Assembly (NCBI GenBank): GCA_031841125.1
Contig: CM063110.1
Span: 13,759,626 to 13,823,625 of the forward strand
Reading direction: 5' to 3'
DNA from: Acanthococcus lagerstroemiae
Lineage: Eukaryota > Arthropoda > Insecta > Hemiptera > Eriococcidae
DNA length: 64,000 bases
Below are positions 34,182-49,200 of this stretch, one piece after another. The translations under genes and the position numbers were made by a program. How positions within the stretch are numbered: the stretch's first letter is position 1; each line of letters opens with the position of its first letter. The notes beneath the pieces were generated by a model. It ran no database searches. It was given only the letters and a program-made list of their open reading frames with translations, and had not been told where the DNA came from.

Positions 34182-37100
34182 AGTACAAAAATTTGTGTAA
34201 TTAGTTTTTACGTCTCGTATGTTTTGTTCAGTTGCATCAAGCCCATCTTTTTCTGTTGTCACTTTAACGTAGACAGGCATGTTTTTTGGTCACGGAAGAG
34301 CAGCAGATTCGTTTGCCTATTTGATAATGACGTCACGCTGAAGTTCCCAGTTACAAAAGCGGGTGTGTGTGCGTGAAGTTATACGTTACATTCGAATGAA
34401 ACAGCAGAATTTTGGAAAATTTTATGCAAGTTGATTGAGGACATATCGTATACCATGGTGTTGAATTATACTTCGAGAATTGCACCTTATCAGAATTATG
34501 ACTGAACATCGTGAATTTGAAGACGATTACACTCGAACTCTACTTCTGACTCAAGACATCGAGTAACTCATATTGGTAGCTAGAACTCTAATTGTAAACA
34601 TACTGTGTATTTCACTTGGTTGTAATATTGAGAAAATGATATCGAGTTCTAACATTATTGTCATTCTATAGAATAACGAAGGTCGCGGTGACAAACCTTT
34701 CGACTACTCAAACTCCTGAACCGATAGCAGAACCTTCGACTGCTTCGACTTTTGAACTGATAGCCGGACCATCGGCAGCTTCAACGGAAGCCCATGTTTC
34801 AATTGTCTCAGTTGAAACGGCTGCTTTGACTGGTCCAATTAAAACCAAAGCTTTAAATTTCCATCTGAAGCTGGTGTTTCCGAAGTTCCAAGTGAAATTG
34901 AAAAAGAGACCCCAACTTTTTTGTGACATTTTCCCTTGTTAAATTCTATGCAAGGGTTGGGTTTATGAATGAGTGCGCAAGAATTGAAGAGAGCTGTAAT
35001 TCCATTGTGAGGGACGTGATGGGTGTTGCGGAGGTGCATGAAGGCGGAAGAGTATGAAAAGAGATGAACTACAGAGAGGGGGACTGTCGTTATTGTACAG
35101 TACGAGCAGGTAAGGGATTGAAGCATAAATAATAATTATTGCCTCAAAACTTCGCGTTCTTTGTACCTTCCTTTTCTAGAAAACCTGACTATCTACAGAT
35201 TTTTCCAATTTTTCCAGAGTCGATAAATTAAATTCTGAGAATCATACAGCTATGCTGAGTAATAGCAGATGTAATTTTCAAAATTACTTCCTCACCAGAG
35301 ATACGAAATTCAGACGGGGTTTGAAATGCTGTTATGCCCCAAGTGGGCCATCTCAAAACTAAAAATTATTTTCATCAGGTCGACGTTGTGCAGTACGCCG
35401 CACGTGAAGTTCACGCGGCGGCTCATTACCCATGTTCGAATTCACTCGGGGGATATTTTCAAAATTTAAGTCCTAAGCAACCACTGCTAATAGACTGGGC
35501 GGCCGGAGGGGACTATCACCAAATTCGTGTTAAAAAAAAAGTTCAGAGAAGTTCGGGTTTTTATAATTTTCGAGATTGAATGCAGTTAATCTTTCCTGGG
35601 GAGAAGGGGACTCCCCTGTTCACCAATATATCGGATTCCTATTCGATTCTGGCGAATGTTTTGGATGTTTCAAATTCGTCATTGTAACTGTCGTGGTGTG
35701 AGAAGTCACCAGTTGGGATTTCATCCGGCACCTGCCGGCCCAATTTTCAGTTCTGGCTTCAAGTGCTACATTATCGTTAATTTGCGAACATTTTAGAGGA
35801 GAGGGGAAACTACTAAATAGTATCACGTTACCAGTTATCGTTATCGCTCAATGCAGCCGCCGTTAAATTTTGATTCCGTACTCGGAACCTTTTGTTTATA
35901 AATTTTGATCGAATATGAATACGCACTGTGAAGTAAGAGCCACAGGCTCCACGTTTAATTCGTCTAGCTGTCGAGTATTTCCGTTATGTCGAATTTTAAC
36001 TTTCTTTTTCATTTTATCTCCTTCTTATTATGAATTTTGAACTTCATCTTAATTAGAATACATGTATTTTTGGACTGTTGTTGACATGATCCAGTGATTT
36101 CAGAGAAAATGAATTGGAACAATTTCTTTTCTAATTATTTTTCGAAAACGCACAGACGTGCCACTGTGCTGTGCATTCGATTTATTGTACGTGACATCCT
36201 AGGACATTTTTCAAAATTAGTTTTCCATTTGGTGGACCTCTTTTCATTCAAGGACATGACGAGAGTATTTCCAAGTAGTTTATGTTCATCCGGATGGCTC
36301 GGGTCTTTAATACTACTGCGCTAGTGAAATATGCTATGGGTCACCGTGGACTCGCCCAGACCCCCGTGGAGCTTGGTGGTGGTCTGTGGTTAAACACTTA
36401 AATTATGGAAGTGCTAGGCTGAACGTTCCCTCGCGGGAGTTAGCCCCCTTCGTCAGCAAGCCAACAACCCGAGATGTACCTGGACTATCTCGTTCAGTTT
36501 TTCAAAGTACGAAATTTGTTCCCACACACGCGTTGATGAATCAAGGGGTTGAAGCTGAAACTGGTAGCCCCATAAATTCGTTTGATCGGCAACGAATTCA
36601 ATACTGAGGCCTAGGAAACGTGTAGGAAGTTTCACACTTCTCTCCGAAAGACAATACAAATCAGCCTTTTTAATTTTTCGAGACAAACAACACAATACTA
36701 CAGCTAATTATACTGAGACATCTGGAATGCCTCTGTCTGTCACTCAGCTCTTTACATGTTGTCCCTTTGTCTATCAGTTCTCACCCTCTGTTCACCTCAG
36801 TGTATTTGCCGTCTCTCTCATAATTTCTAAGAATGAATTGACCAGTCAGACAGATAGATAAATGGATGGAATACTTTCGTAACATACCTTATGTCAACTC
36901 GAACCCTTGGGATTCCGTGCGTTGAGTTTGATGTCAGGCTCTATTTCAATGTTCACTCCAATGCTTCTACTCTCATTCGTGATCACCATTGCCGACGAAC
37001 ACTATAACGAAAGATCTACGGTATAAGTAAAAACTAATTTATATTCTTCGAGTCCATCCACTACAAATACAGAGATGGACACAACGGCTTCCCACAAAAA

Positions 37101-37289
37101 CATATAGGATAATCGAAAATACAAAACATACGAAATAGGTTTTACACCGGCAAGTCATCTGATAAGACTCGATTTACTTGCGTTGAACAGAGGACACCGG
37201 TTTCAAGATTTAAAGATTGCACATATTTCAGGACGTGAAATTTCACAATTTGGTGTACGCAGAATTCCACTTAATGGCGGAATAATATT
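34182..37289. other. Intergenic gap between convergent CSTF2 and TPP2
   Basis: No supported gene. An open frame at 34658-34942 has a low-complexity repetitive start (TPEPIAEPSTAS, then FELIAGPSAAS) and may be an expanded short repeat. No transposon ends or RNA were recognised. The left end contains the CSTF2 3' UTR and the right end the TPP2 3' UTR. Confidence 0.4.
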
Positions 37290-40200
37290 TTAGAATAACT
37301 GATACTGGGCAGGATAACAGACCAATAGTCGATTACTGAACAACTGGCAACAATGCTCCCAGTTCAGCTTACCGAACGTCCATCGCAGACTGGAATCAAT
37401 GTCACGCGTACACTTATCTTCGGACATTTTCAGCAACAGTTTGGCTAATCTTCCGTAGTGAGAGAACGCTGCAGCATGCCATAACGCGAAGAAATACGTG
37501 CCCTGTTACGACAATAAAACATAAAAGTAACGCTCATAATTTCATTCGAAAAGAACTGGCCAACCGACTCGATTGACGTATCAGGCTTCCACTCAATGGC
37601 AGAGCCAGGGAGCTATCCGAGGAAGGGAAATTCAATGTACGAATAGTTATCCGGCTTCTACTCAATTACCGACTCGGAAATCCTAGGAAGGGAAATACCA
37701 ATGTACGAATAGTTTTAGTTTCATCAACCCCCGTCTCTTCCATATTTGTTGAAATAAGTGAAGGTTCTTCAAGACTAATCCGAACTTTTTTGAGATTCGC
37801 AAAAGCCACCTAAGACTACTTCAAGACTCGTATGATTCTTCCAGCCTTGCTGAAGACTCGGACTCTTACTTTATCACGACTTCTGAGTTTTCTCAAGACT
37901 CTCCACATTTCAAGACTTGGGTAAGATTCTCGAAAACTTGTTTAAGACTCTTAGACTTGTTTCAAACTCACTACGACTCTTGAAAACTTATTCACGACTT
38001 TCGAGACTTTTTCAAACTTGTTTACGATTCTTTAAAACCATTTAAAAAATTCTAACAAGCTCGTTTCAGACTCTGTAAGATGTTGCCATTCGCGAAGTGT
38101 CTTCAATTTCAATATTTTTATTACAATGAAACTATTGCCCCGTTACCTCTCCCACTTTGTCGAAGTAACTCTAAACGGACATACCTTTACATCTTGCGCG
38201 TCCACGTACTTAACGATATTCAACCACAACGCGTCGATATCGTCCAAACTGATCTTCAGCGGTTCAACCTCTTTGCCACTCTTTTCTGATTCGGTTTCGT
38301 TTTTATTGTACAGCAAATAATACTGTGCTACAGCGCATCCTTTTCGACCGATGGCCTCCACCAACGCGGTCTTCTGCTGATCGAAGGCACTAAACCCGTA
38401 ATGAAAAATTAAAACATATTTCGTTTTCATCGCATTGATGCGAGTAGACAGTGAAGTAAGCTCGCCTAGAACAACGTACTTCTTTGTTTTCAATGGAATG
38501 TCAGTCTGCTGGTCCGACTTCACGCCAAGAAATGCCAGCAATTCTGTCTGGTTGACTTTGTTGATGACTTTGTCGGCGATCGATATCACTCGCAATAGGT
38601 ACTCGCGAGAGGGCGAATCTTTCAGCAAACCAGGAAGATAACGAGCACTTTCAGGTTCCAAGTTTTGCAACATCGCCGTGTGTATGAACAGATGATCCTC
38701 AATTTTCGTTTTCATTTTCTCATACAAATTCTTAGCGGATTCGGAGTCGTTATCTGAAAGATAGCAGTATGTCAATCAAAAAATTAAGTAAGATTATATA
38801 AAACAAAGAGACGTGAACATCCGTATTCGTTAGGTCTCATAAATCGTAGAATACGTTTTAGGAACGCAATTCCCGTTGCCTTCCTCGTATTTTAAGGGGT
38901 TTGGCCAAACTTTCAATAGTTTGGTTTCGTCGTATTCCAACCTATCATGTACATTCTGAATTTGAAGATTTCCCAATTGATTTCAAATATTATTGAGACG
39001 TTGAATTCAAGACTACGGCACCTGTCAGTGGGAGGAAGCTCTAACTGAAAAACGATACCCTGTATCAAGATACGATTTTGTTCGATCTCATTTTAACTGT
39101 TGTTTTCTCACGGATTCGAAATTGAGGCATCTAATCAAAACGAAAAATAATACCTAAATCTGGAGATTCTTGTTACGCCCTAGAAGATTCAAAATTTCGA
39201 CATCATCCAATTCGATTATAAGCTAAACATTGTCACTATAATATTTTTGAAGTTCTCGCATACGTAAGGTTCAATTTTTAATTTAGCATCGAAATCTTTC
39301 TGCATATCAAGAGAACCTACCCTCTAAAGGAACAAAATATCCGGTGGGTAACTCACCCGAAATTCGACTTTCTAGAACTGACCGAAGAACTTACATACAC
39401 GCAGGGATAGGTAAGACCATGAATCCAGTAATCTAAGATCACGATCTGCATATCATTTAAAAAAGATCACGAATTCAGACCAAAAGATCATAGATATACA
39501 TCAAAAAATAATTTTTCAAAAAAGAAAACAAAAAATTCTACATTACGAAGAAGACTATGATGTGATCTTTCTGATCTTATATTATTTCACAAATCAGAGA
39601 AAATCACGATCAATCTGCTTACGAATTTAATGATACGAGTACTTTTGTGATCTTAGTTCATGATCTTTCCGATCGAAAGGTCATATGATCTTGTTTGTCC
39701 AGCATATAGAACCTTTCAATGATATAGGCGAGGGAACAAGGGAACTGAATTTTAATAAACCAGAGAAAACCAAGAAGATTTATAAATTATGAATTACGAT
39801 TCATTGTCAGCCTTTATGTATGAAGTTGGAAGAAGTTTTCCTGAATTCTGATGATACACTGAGAACTGAGAGAGAAAGTTGTACTTTAATGCAAAAATAC
39901 TACGAGCAAAATTTCACAGAAACCTATCATAATTCAGGTTTCGCCCACAGTGTTGAAAGTTTGGTATTTAAAAACTATTAGCATTTTTTTAAGGCATGAT
40001 TGAAAATCTTTACGATTCTTCCAGGCTTGTTTACGGATGTTGAAGTCTTCTTTACAAATTTCCTAACACTCATTCAGATTCATGTGAGACTTTTACCAGT
40101 CTGATTGCGACTATTCGATAATTTTCCAGACTTGTTGGAGACTTCTTGAACTTCTTCAAAATTTAATGCAGACTCGCTAAGACTCTTTCAAAACTATTCA

Positions 40201-43200
40201 GTTATCAGGGTGTCTACTAGAATTGACAAGTAAAAAAAAAAAAAGATGACTTTAATGACCTTTATCCGATTTTTCAGTAGCCCTAAAAAATTTTTAATTT
40301 TTTGCTGCTTCTCTACTTTATGTTGCATTTAAAACATCACTCCTATTCTTTGTTTCTATTTAATTTTTGATTATTTATGAGCTAAATTGCATTACTGCAA
40401 CTAAAGTCTGCTGGTACGTCGAGCGTAACCAAACACAACAATTGCCTAAGTGTCTGTCGCATTTCACTCGCTAATAATTTATTCCTTAGCTGATGTTTGT
40501 ACAATAAACTCATGTTATTTTGGCTTTTTTCCCCCAACTATTTAATAGGATAACAATCCTTTAGATGACCTCTTTTCAAAATATATGGCCAGATTACTTA
40601 CATGACCAGTAGACACCCTGGTTATGTTCCATTCTTTCGACTTATCTAGGTTTTAGACCCTTCTAAACATATTTAACCCTGCGACACCATATTTGTAACT
40701 TCAGCGACAAGTAAAAATATACACAAATACTGAGCGTGAGCAGTCACAGGGTTAAGATGTTTCAAAACTCTCAGACTAACCCAAGATCCTTTTGGATTCT
40801 TGAAGACATTTTAAAACTAGCTCGGACTTATTTAAGATTTTTTCAGATCTGTTCAAGATTCTTTGAAACTTTCTCATGCAGGCATGACTACAAAATTTTC
40901 AAAAGTTCAGAGTTTTACAAAATTTGCATTAGTCATAGAAAATCCTAAGGAGCCTGAAAGCAGTCTTGAAAGTTTCACAGCACTTCGAGCAAGTCTAGAC
41001 AAATCTCTCGAATTTTCAGCCGAACTAGACATAGTCTTAAACGAGTCTGGAGCAATGATCGAGAGTTTTATACGTGTTCGAAAGGAGGTTGAATAGTTTT
41101 ACGAAAGAGTCCTCAAGATTTCCAATCAAATCTAGGAGTCTTGAATAGTATCAAGATACCCTTTTTTTATGGGAAATTTAATGCTCAATCTATTGCAAAT
41201 AAAAAAACAGCAGCTTAAGAGAGCAAGTTTCAAGGGAAATTGAAAAAAATGTGAAAATAGTTCTGAGTGATCGTATTGTTGACTGTAGTGGTGGAGGGGA
41301 TAATTTGTCTGTTTAAAATTTTCCAAGGCATTATACAAGGTGTCTCTTTTGCAATGACCTCCCTTCCACCTGGTAAGTAGACAACCTACCCCACCAATAT
41401 GTAGATATATTTGCATACGCTCTTGAAGGGGCTGAGTTACGGTCAAATTTTGAAAAGTTTTCTATCTTTGATTTTTTTCTTCTTCTCACGATTAGAGATA
41501 GATCGGAAAATGGTACCAGGAGGTAACAGTAGAAGGTTGTTGTGGTAACCACAGAAAAAATTGCCAGAATTGTTTTAACAGTGTTCATGAAATCAATTTT
41601 AGTACGAAGTATGAACTAATATTACCATATTTTGCGATCCAGCTACTCATGAACTCTTTGTATGCGTCTTGGAATTCTTCTTCTTTGGTTTTGGGAACCG
41701 TTTCATTTGGTTTTTTGTCCTTTCTGGGTCCTTCCGATAGGATGTACTTGAAAGGATATGAATCCTGGTAACAGGGAGAATCCTTTTTCAACATCAACAT
41801 TCGATATCTCAATTTGACAACACACAAAAATAACCATGGAAATTACTCACCACTTTCTTGCCAAGTCTGTCTTTCGCAAATATCACAGTACCAGATAAAT
41901 ATTGCCCAGGTGTAATCGATCTAGGAAGCCTGTAACCAACAAAAGGTTGATTGCATGATACGCTATCTCGAAATTCACGCGCGAAATCAATTTTGAATAC
42001 AAGCGATGCGAGACTGGAATAACTCAAATGAGCAATACTACGTAAATAGTAAACACCTCATTTTTTAACCTCAAGTTCTCAATCAGCTCGAGTGTATCCA
42101 TTCGAATAATAAACACTACCCAGTAGAACTTGTGTTAACAGCACTTGGATAAGTAAAAAACGTTTTTAGCATTCCTTTTTAACACTTCTTAGTGTCCACG
42201 TGAGACCCTGGTCAAGTGGCGTGAAAATCGTGCTCCATTTGATTCCACGTATCCAAGTTCTACTTTCGGCACAAAGATCGTTCAGTCATTTTAAGGCAAA
42301 TAGACGGGTTTACTTGTCGTTTGGAACAGGCGCAACAAACAGAGAGTAGTCTTCCGCGGAACCACCCACTAGCGTTACCGACTTCATTTTCTTTCCAAAT
42401 GTCGCATTGCTGGATGACATGTACGCGTCCAACGAAACACTGCTAGATAGTTTTTGTGACAGCAACATAAACATGTCAATCAATTTCTCCAGCAGATCTT
42501 TGCGGTCGTGTCTTACTTGCTGACGTACGACGTAATCCCCTTTTTCTAACTTCAACGTATACTGGAAAATAAAATTTATGGCGTCGATTCGTCGCAAAGA
42601 CAAGGCAGGGATTTCAACTGTGAAGATGGTGATGACGTTGCGAATATTTAGTCGAATTCTACTACAACAATGACTTACGTTTTCGGGGAACGCGTCGCCG
42701 GTGCAAATATACTTTTTATTCTCATCGTACAACGTCCAAATTTGGGATTCGTAATCGCTTTCATACAAATATTCACCGAGCATCGGACTTATGAGAGTAA
42801 CATCTGTCGCTTTACTGATATGAAAATTATACGTCAGTACCAGCTGATAAATAATCGTGGACGGCGGAATGATGTCCCGTTCGCTGTTCAGTGGACTGAT
42901 GGTGGATTCGGATGGCCTGAAACATAGTTTTATTAAATAATGTAAACACACAACAATTGCGCGAAGAATTAAGCATATCCACGTTTAATGATCATGATGA
43001 GGCTATCAGTCTTACGACCGGTTGATACAGCCCTCCATTTCTCCCTATCTTGTGCGAGTTCTTTCATTTTCAACTAAACTCTTATATTTGACATCCGCGA
43101 TTATCTGTTGAACATATTGGAATCTTTGCTGACCTATACCCAATTCTTTCTTTCCACCTTTACTTCTAGCAGCAGTGATATTATTCCTGGGTGCCTTACG

Positions 43201-46200
43201 TTATGCCCTAGCCTCCTCTTCAGACAATTCCAAGTATCCATTTTACCCCCTACTCTGTTAAGTACTTCTTCATTTCTTATCTTATCCGTCCATTTGATAC
43301 TGTATTCGCCTACAGCACCACATCTCAAAAGCGTCGATCCTTTTCTTATCTGGTTTTCCAATGGTCCAAGTTTCACACCCATACAAGGCTACACTCTAAA
43401 CATAAGTTTTCAAGAATAATTTTTTGATTTCCAGATTTATTTTTAGTGATCCAAACCATGTTACTTTTGGTCACTAATTCCTTTTCAAATATTTTGTGGT
43501 TTTGATTTTTGTATTTCTTTTTTAATTTTCGTTCTATTTTTATTGTTTATTTTATGAGGGATTAACTTGAACTTTTGTTTTGCGTACATAAACCTGTTGA
43601 CTTACTATGTTTTTGAATGATTTTTTTTTTTCATTTCTTCAAAATATCAGGCTAATCAGTGTGTATGTTCATGTCAAATCTAAAATTAATATAATAAAGA
43701 ATAAAGAGGTATCACATCCCCGGTGAAAATGTACGGGGTAGCAAAAATTTTAGAGGGAGGTTACCCTTCATACAGCTCTTATTTGAAAACAAATTCGAGC
43801 TGGATCTGATTTTACAGCTTCATAAACAAAACATCAGCGGAAAAAATGGAAAAAATAGTTTTTTGAGTGTTTAGGTAAGTATGTACCACCACTCTGAAAA
43901 GGCTGAAAATTTGCATAAAGGTGAGTAATACATTGAGGAATACTTGAAAAATAAAATTTTTTGCCAGCTCAAAAATGGCGGCAGGGCGCCCTTTTGAAGA
44001 TTTCAAAATTAAATTTAAAGTTCAAAAAAAGACAGAAAAAAAATCAAAATAAATAGTTGTATTTATACTGGGAGCCTTCACCTACATGCCTAATTTCGTA
44101 CCTTCGTACCATTCGAGCAAAAAATGCCAAAGATAGAGCTCAACGTATGAAAATCATATATTTCTAGGCCACAATCCTCTGGAGGGAGGGAGGAAGGGAA
44201 GGAGAAAGGGGTATGATTGTAACGATGGGCTCCGAAATTTTATTTTACCATGAAGAAAAATTTGAAAAAAATCGAATTCATGCGATTCACGTATCTTACC
44301 CCGCTATAGCATTCGTAAGTAATTAGAGGCAATTGCACCACTTTTGTAAGGCTTGTATGACCGGTAGACACCCTGATTTAAAATGTTTTCTGAAAACAAT
44401 ACTTCTTTCAGTTAATAAAACAATATCATCTGCAAACTTGAGCATCTTTACTCACTCTCCATGTATAGTTACACCTGCTTCAAATTTTTCTTTCATTTCT
44501 TTGATAGCACACTCTATGGGCTCACAATAAATAGAAACACTAAAAAATACTATGAGAAAGGATATTATCTGAAAATATTTACGTTACTTTAAATTTACTT
44601 GGAATTTAAAAAAAAATCGTGATAATAATTTTGAGGAAATTTAAATGAAAAATGTATGACTTTTCATGACCACTATCCAAAATACTTGACTTTTCCTTGA
44701 CTTCCTTGACCGGTAGACACCCTGAAGTACCATCTTTTTACCTCTACTTTTTTACCAAATCTCTTCAATTTAAGCTTGCATTTCATTACTACCAAGTTAT
44801 GATCACTGTCAATATCGGCTCCCGGATAAGTTTTGCAGCTTAATATTTGATTCCTAAAACGTTGTTCTGTTATAATAATATAATCAATTTGATATCTACC
44901 CTCGTTACCTGGAATGTACACTTTCTTCTGTAATGATTTTTAAATTGAGGACTTCCTGCAATTAAGTTATACGTTGCACAAAACTATTTCAAACGCTCTC
45001 CTCTTTCAATTCTCATTCCTAATCCAAAATCCCCAACTATATTGCGCTGTTTTCCTTCATCAACTTTAGCATTCCAATCACCCATAATTATGACATTCTT
45101 TTCGCTTCTAAAATGCTTCATAAATCCTTCTCATTCTTCATATATCTCCTCAATCTCTTCGTCCTGGTGAGTATTAAGAGGCATATACACGTTGTAAGTA
45201 CTGATTTGATACTGATTTTTATCCAGATTAACCTTTCACTCTGTTTATAATATATAACTTTATTATCTATTTGTTTTATTCGCTTATTCCACCTATTTCT
45301 AGGTCAAGCCGCTTCATTTCTCTCTGCAGATTCTCTAATCTTCCAACTCCATTCAAGCTTCTCACATTCAAAATTCCTATTTTAATTGCGCCCTTTCTTT
45401 TTAAAACTTTCCTGTGATGATGTTCCCCCACGTAGCTCTCTCCCGGACATCTGAATGGGGAGCTTTTTACGTCCGGAAAAATTATATACCAGTTGGAACG
45501 TCATCATCAGTATATTTGGAAAAGCTACATTTCCTGGAAAGAAATACTGTTGTAGTTTTTCATGGCTTTCCACAGAGTTTATCTGCCGGAGTTTGCCTTC
45601 TCGTAGGAGCTGTTTGTCGCAATTTTAACGATATTATAACCATCTCATAGAATATTTTTTAAAGTATTTTTTACGCCTAAGCCTTCTCACCACGGCAAGG
45701 TATCACGCAGTAGCTCAGTAAATCTGCTCAAAAAGTTGTCCGTTGGTAATGTGATTTTAAAGAACCCCACCAGTATGCTAGACGAAATGAATAAAAAGAC
45801 ATACACGTAATGAATTAAACTTACTTGAGCACCGTAACGTTATTTTTCAATTGGGCATTGAATTGAATCTCTTCTGTCTGCCAACTCGGTTTAATGTCAA
45901 TGGAGTACAGCCCTTCAGCATGGTGCATCACAAATTCCGAACAGCTGGGTCGACAACCAGCGAACAGTAACGAGTAGTCTAACTTCATTTCGCCCAAACT
46001 GGACCAGAACTTGGCCAATGTTACTTCTAGAATTAGGCCTGCCTGCAAATATGTTTCTAGTTACATAATACGAATATTCAGTATCAAGTATGAAACAGCT
46101 GAAAAAAGGTAGCATTCTTCAACTAATAAAACAGTGTCGAAGTTTAAATCTAATGTTTCCAAACTCATCATCAAATCTTCTTTTATTTTGGCTTTCGTAC

Positions 46201-49200
46201 GTAGTTCTTATATTTAATAGGTCAGTACCATATGTAAATTATTGCGATAGTTCAATAGTGTATCTACAGTAGGTTTGGGGTTATAACACTCTCACGAAAC
46301 GTTTCATGTACTTTCATTTAATAAGCTCACTGTTTACGAATAAAATAAGAAAATATTACCGAAATCGGGGTCTATTTACACCACTGCAAGAGTTATGCGA
46401 TTTATAATCGCTGGAATCGCACCGAGTAGTGGCTTAGAGCATACAAGTCAGTACTAACTTTTACGGGGAACATTAATGGAGCTTCGTTACGGTCGATCAA
46501 CTGGAACATTTTATGGTATTTGTATGTTTGGGAAGACTTCTTCGGCTTAGATAGTATGCAATGGAGAATAAACCGGCCAACTTTCTCTTTTGACGAACTC
46601 AGTGCTTCCGCATTGAAAACTGAAAATATCGCAGTTATCGAATTATAGCGACGCTGTACTGCTTTGAATCTTATTATTCAAATAATCTCATCCATACAAC
46701 TAGTTTAAAAAAATAGTATGAAAGATATGGGGTAGAAACATTATAGAGATGTCCGGGAAATCCTCAAGGGGAACAGACTGTAACAATTAAAAAAATTCTC
46801 TTAAAACTAATGTACCTTTTAAAAAGGGCCAACAACCCAGGAGGTGGAGGGATGGCTTTGATCACATGCTTCGTCACAAACACTTCTAAAGAATAGCACA
46901 AGAACGCAGCAAATGGGCAAGACTGAGTGAGGTCTTTGCTCTATATTCAGGTCATTATTTGTAAGGTATGTAATACGTAAGGCGAATAACATAGAATAAT
47001 GTAATAAACTGGATAAAGGCTGATGATGATTATAATGAATTGGAAAAGGCACTCCATATTCTTTCAATAAAGTTACGATCTTGGAGCTTATCGAGCTACT
47101 ACGGAGTTTAAACTTGGTACAATAATGTATAATTGGTCAGTAAATGATACCGTCTCCGTATAATCGACGAAAACGCCATAAAAAGTTATTTTTGGCATTT
47201 TTTGTGAATTCTCATACTTTTGACCCTCCGTAATTGCCGAAGGGAGCACTTACAATCACTAAATAAAAGGGATGCACGCAACAGGTCGACATGATACGTT
47301 CCTGAAATCACATACCTAAAATAAAATTGGAGGTCATAGGGGACAACATTTTGTGGTCCTCTCCTAATTAGCATACAGAGCTATTAGCCTAAACCCACCT
47401 CAGGAATCACAGAAACATGTTCTGAATGGACTCCCAGCTTCTACGGTTCAGCCGCCAAACCACAAATATACAAACAAATCTAAAGGTTTCTATGTCACAT
47501 ACAAAGTCCGAAATTGGAAAATTCCGGAACTGTCCAACTATTTTTGTACAGTGTGCGAAACAGACACCCCATTTTATATGAAGCTCGAAATTTTGAACTT
47601 CCGTACCATTCGCGATAGAAGTACTAAGTCAAACAAAAGATAAGATTGTACAAGATTATTGTACTGAGACCGAAATGAATAAAATTACTACGTTATCGTC
47701 AATGACATCCGTTTCTGAAGAAGTGGAAGATGAATATGTAGACGACAACATCAAGGGCATCGCGAGATGAAGAATTACTCTTCGAAGACAGCTGCTCAAC
47801 ACTGGCATCACGAGATATGAATTAGCTACTGCAGAAGGAAAAACGGAGCTTAGAATAGGACACGCTATTAAAAGGATCCAAGACATCGCATTTAAAGGGC
47901 TGCAGTCTGAAGCCTAACGAATGAAGGGTGCTAGTGACTGAAAGTTCCCTGTTTTAGAGCAAGGTACCTGTGTTACTATACCAGTACATCAGGTAGATAA
48001 GAGTAAAGGAGATCTACGGAATCTAGTAGGTAGGTTTTCATGAGTAGTACTACCCATACATTTTATTGTTCGTAACGTTATAAGGAAAATTTACGGATCT
48101 CATTTGATTCGGCAATCATAATAATTTTCTTCATGTTTAATTAACTACCTGACAGTATCTACATACGTACATTTCGAGCTTAGTACAGGATAGTTTATAT
48201 AAAGTTGTTTTTTCATTTCAACTTGGTACATAAATGTTACTCATTTCGCAAATGATACGAAATTCGTTGTACAAAGTTCGAAATTTGGAGCTTCGTACAC
48301 AACGGAGTGTTTATTTCGCATACTGTACAACTCCTGAACCGTGCGATTTCGGACTTTGTATGTGAAAGGGTAGAAATTTAACGAGGTTCGAATGTTCCGA
48401 AAAAACTCGCCAATATATTCATGAACTGTCTTCTCATCATATTGAGAGCATTTCTTGACATTTGTCTAATTCATATACCATCGAGCATCTAGCTGTCCCC
48501 CTGCCATCACTAATGCTTTATTCATACGTTTCATGCCACAGCCCATACAATCTTGCATTTTGCTGGCAGTTGTGTATAAAAAACAAGAGTCGAATAATTT
48601 ACAATCACAGCTGAAATACGAACATGACTTAGAAAAATTCTTAATTAAGAATCATACCAGCCCACGTCACGTTATCTGGCACTTTAAAGAAATGCCTTCG
48701 AATTGTGTTCGGTCCGAAAGCGACATCTTTCATTTGAATTTCTGGCTTCATGAGAGATCTATCCAATATCTCCGGCTTAATAACTGTAATCTGAACGCGG
48801 AAAACAGGTCCTTTCTCCGGTTTGTCAGCATCATACGCTCGAATGCTGCGCACAAAAAATCATCGATTAAATTAACGACCAAATTGAATAAATTGTAGGA
48901 GTCTGGTTGACCGAATGGATGGGCGCTGGTCTCGGAATCCGGAGGTCCCGGGCTCGAGTCTACGTAGCAACTCGCTAAATTTCAAACTAGACCGGTTTTT
49001 CGGCAAGAAGAGGAGAGGGCTAAGACAGCCCTCCCCGACGTCTTCGAGGTAATGCTCGAAAGGGCGGATTCCAGGGCTTGGGTTGAGTGCAAAAATTAGA
49101 AAATAAATAAATGGTATCTCTATTTCATTGACGCGCAATTTACATCTTACCATGTGCCATGAACTCCACACGGGAGACTCGTCGGATCGATCTTAGCCAC

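Noticed and set aside
34658..34942. Open frame with EPIAEPSTAS repeats
   Set aside because: Low-complexity repeats, no splice context and no known family. Not enough to call a gene.
37372..37377. GTAAGC in TPP2 (TTCG|GTAAGC) as the donor of a further intron
   Set aside because: Reading straight through gives [16 protein letters not shown] and on to a stop, matching the known TPP2 C-terminus, so it is coding.
48900..48970. Possible tRNA gene (A-box and B-box-like sequences)
   Set aside because: No full cloverleaf could be drawn, and the sequence continues into a GC-rich body with a LINE-like tail, so a SINE fits better.
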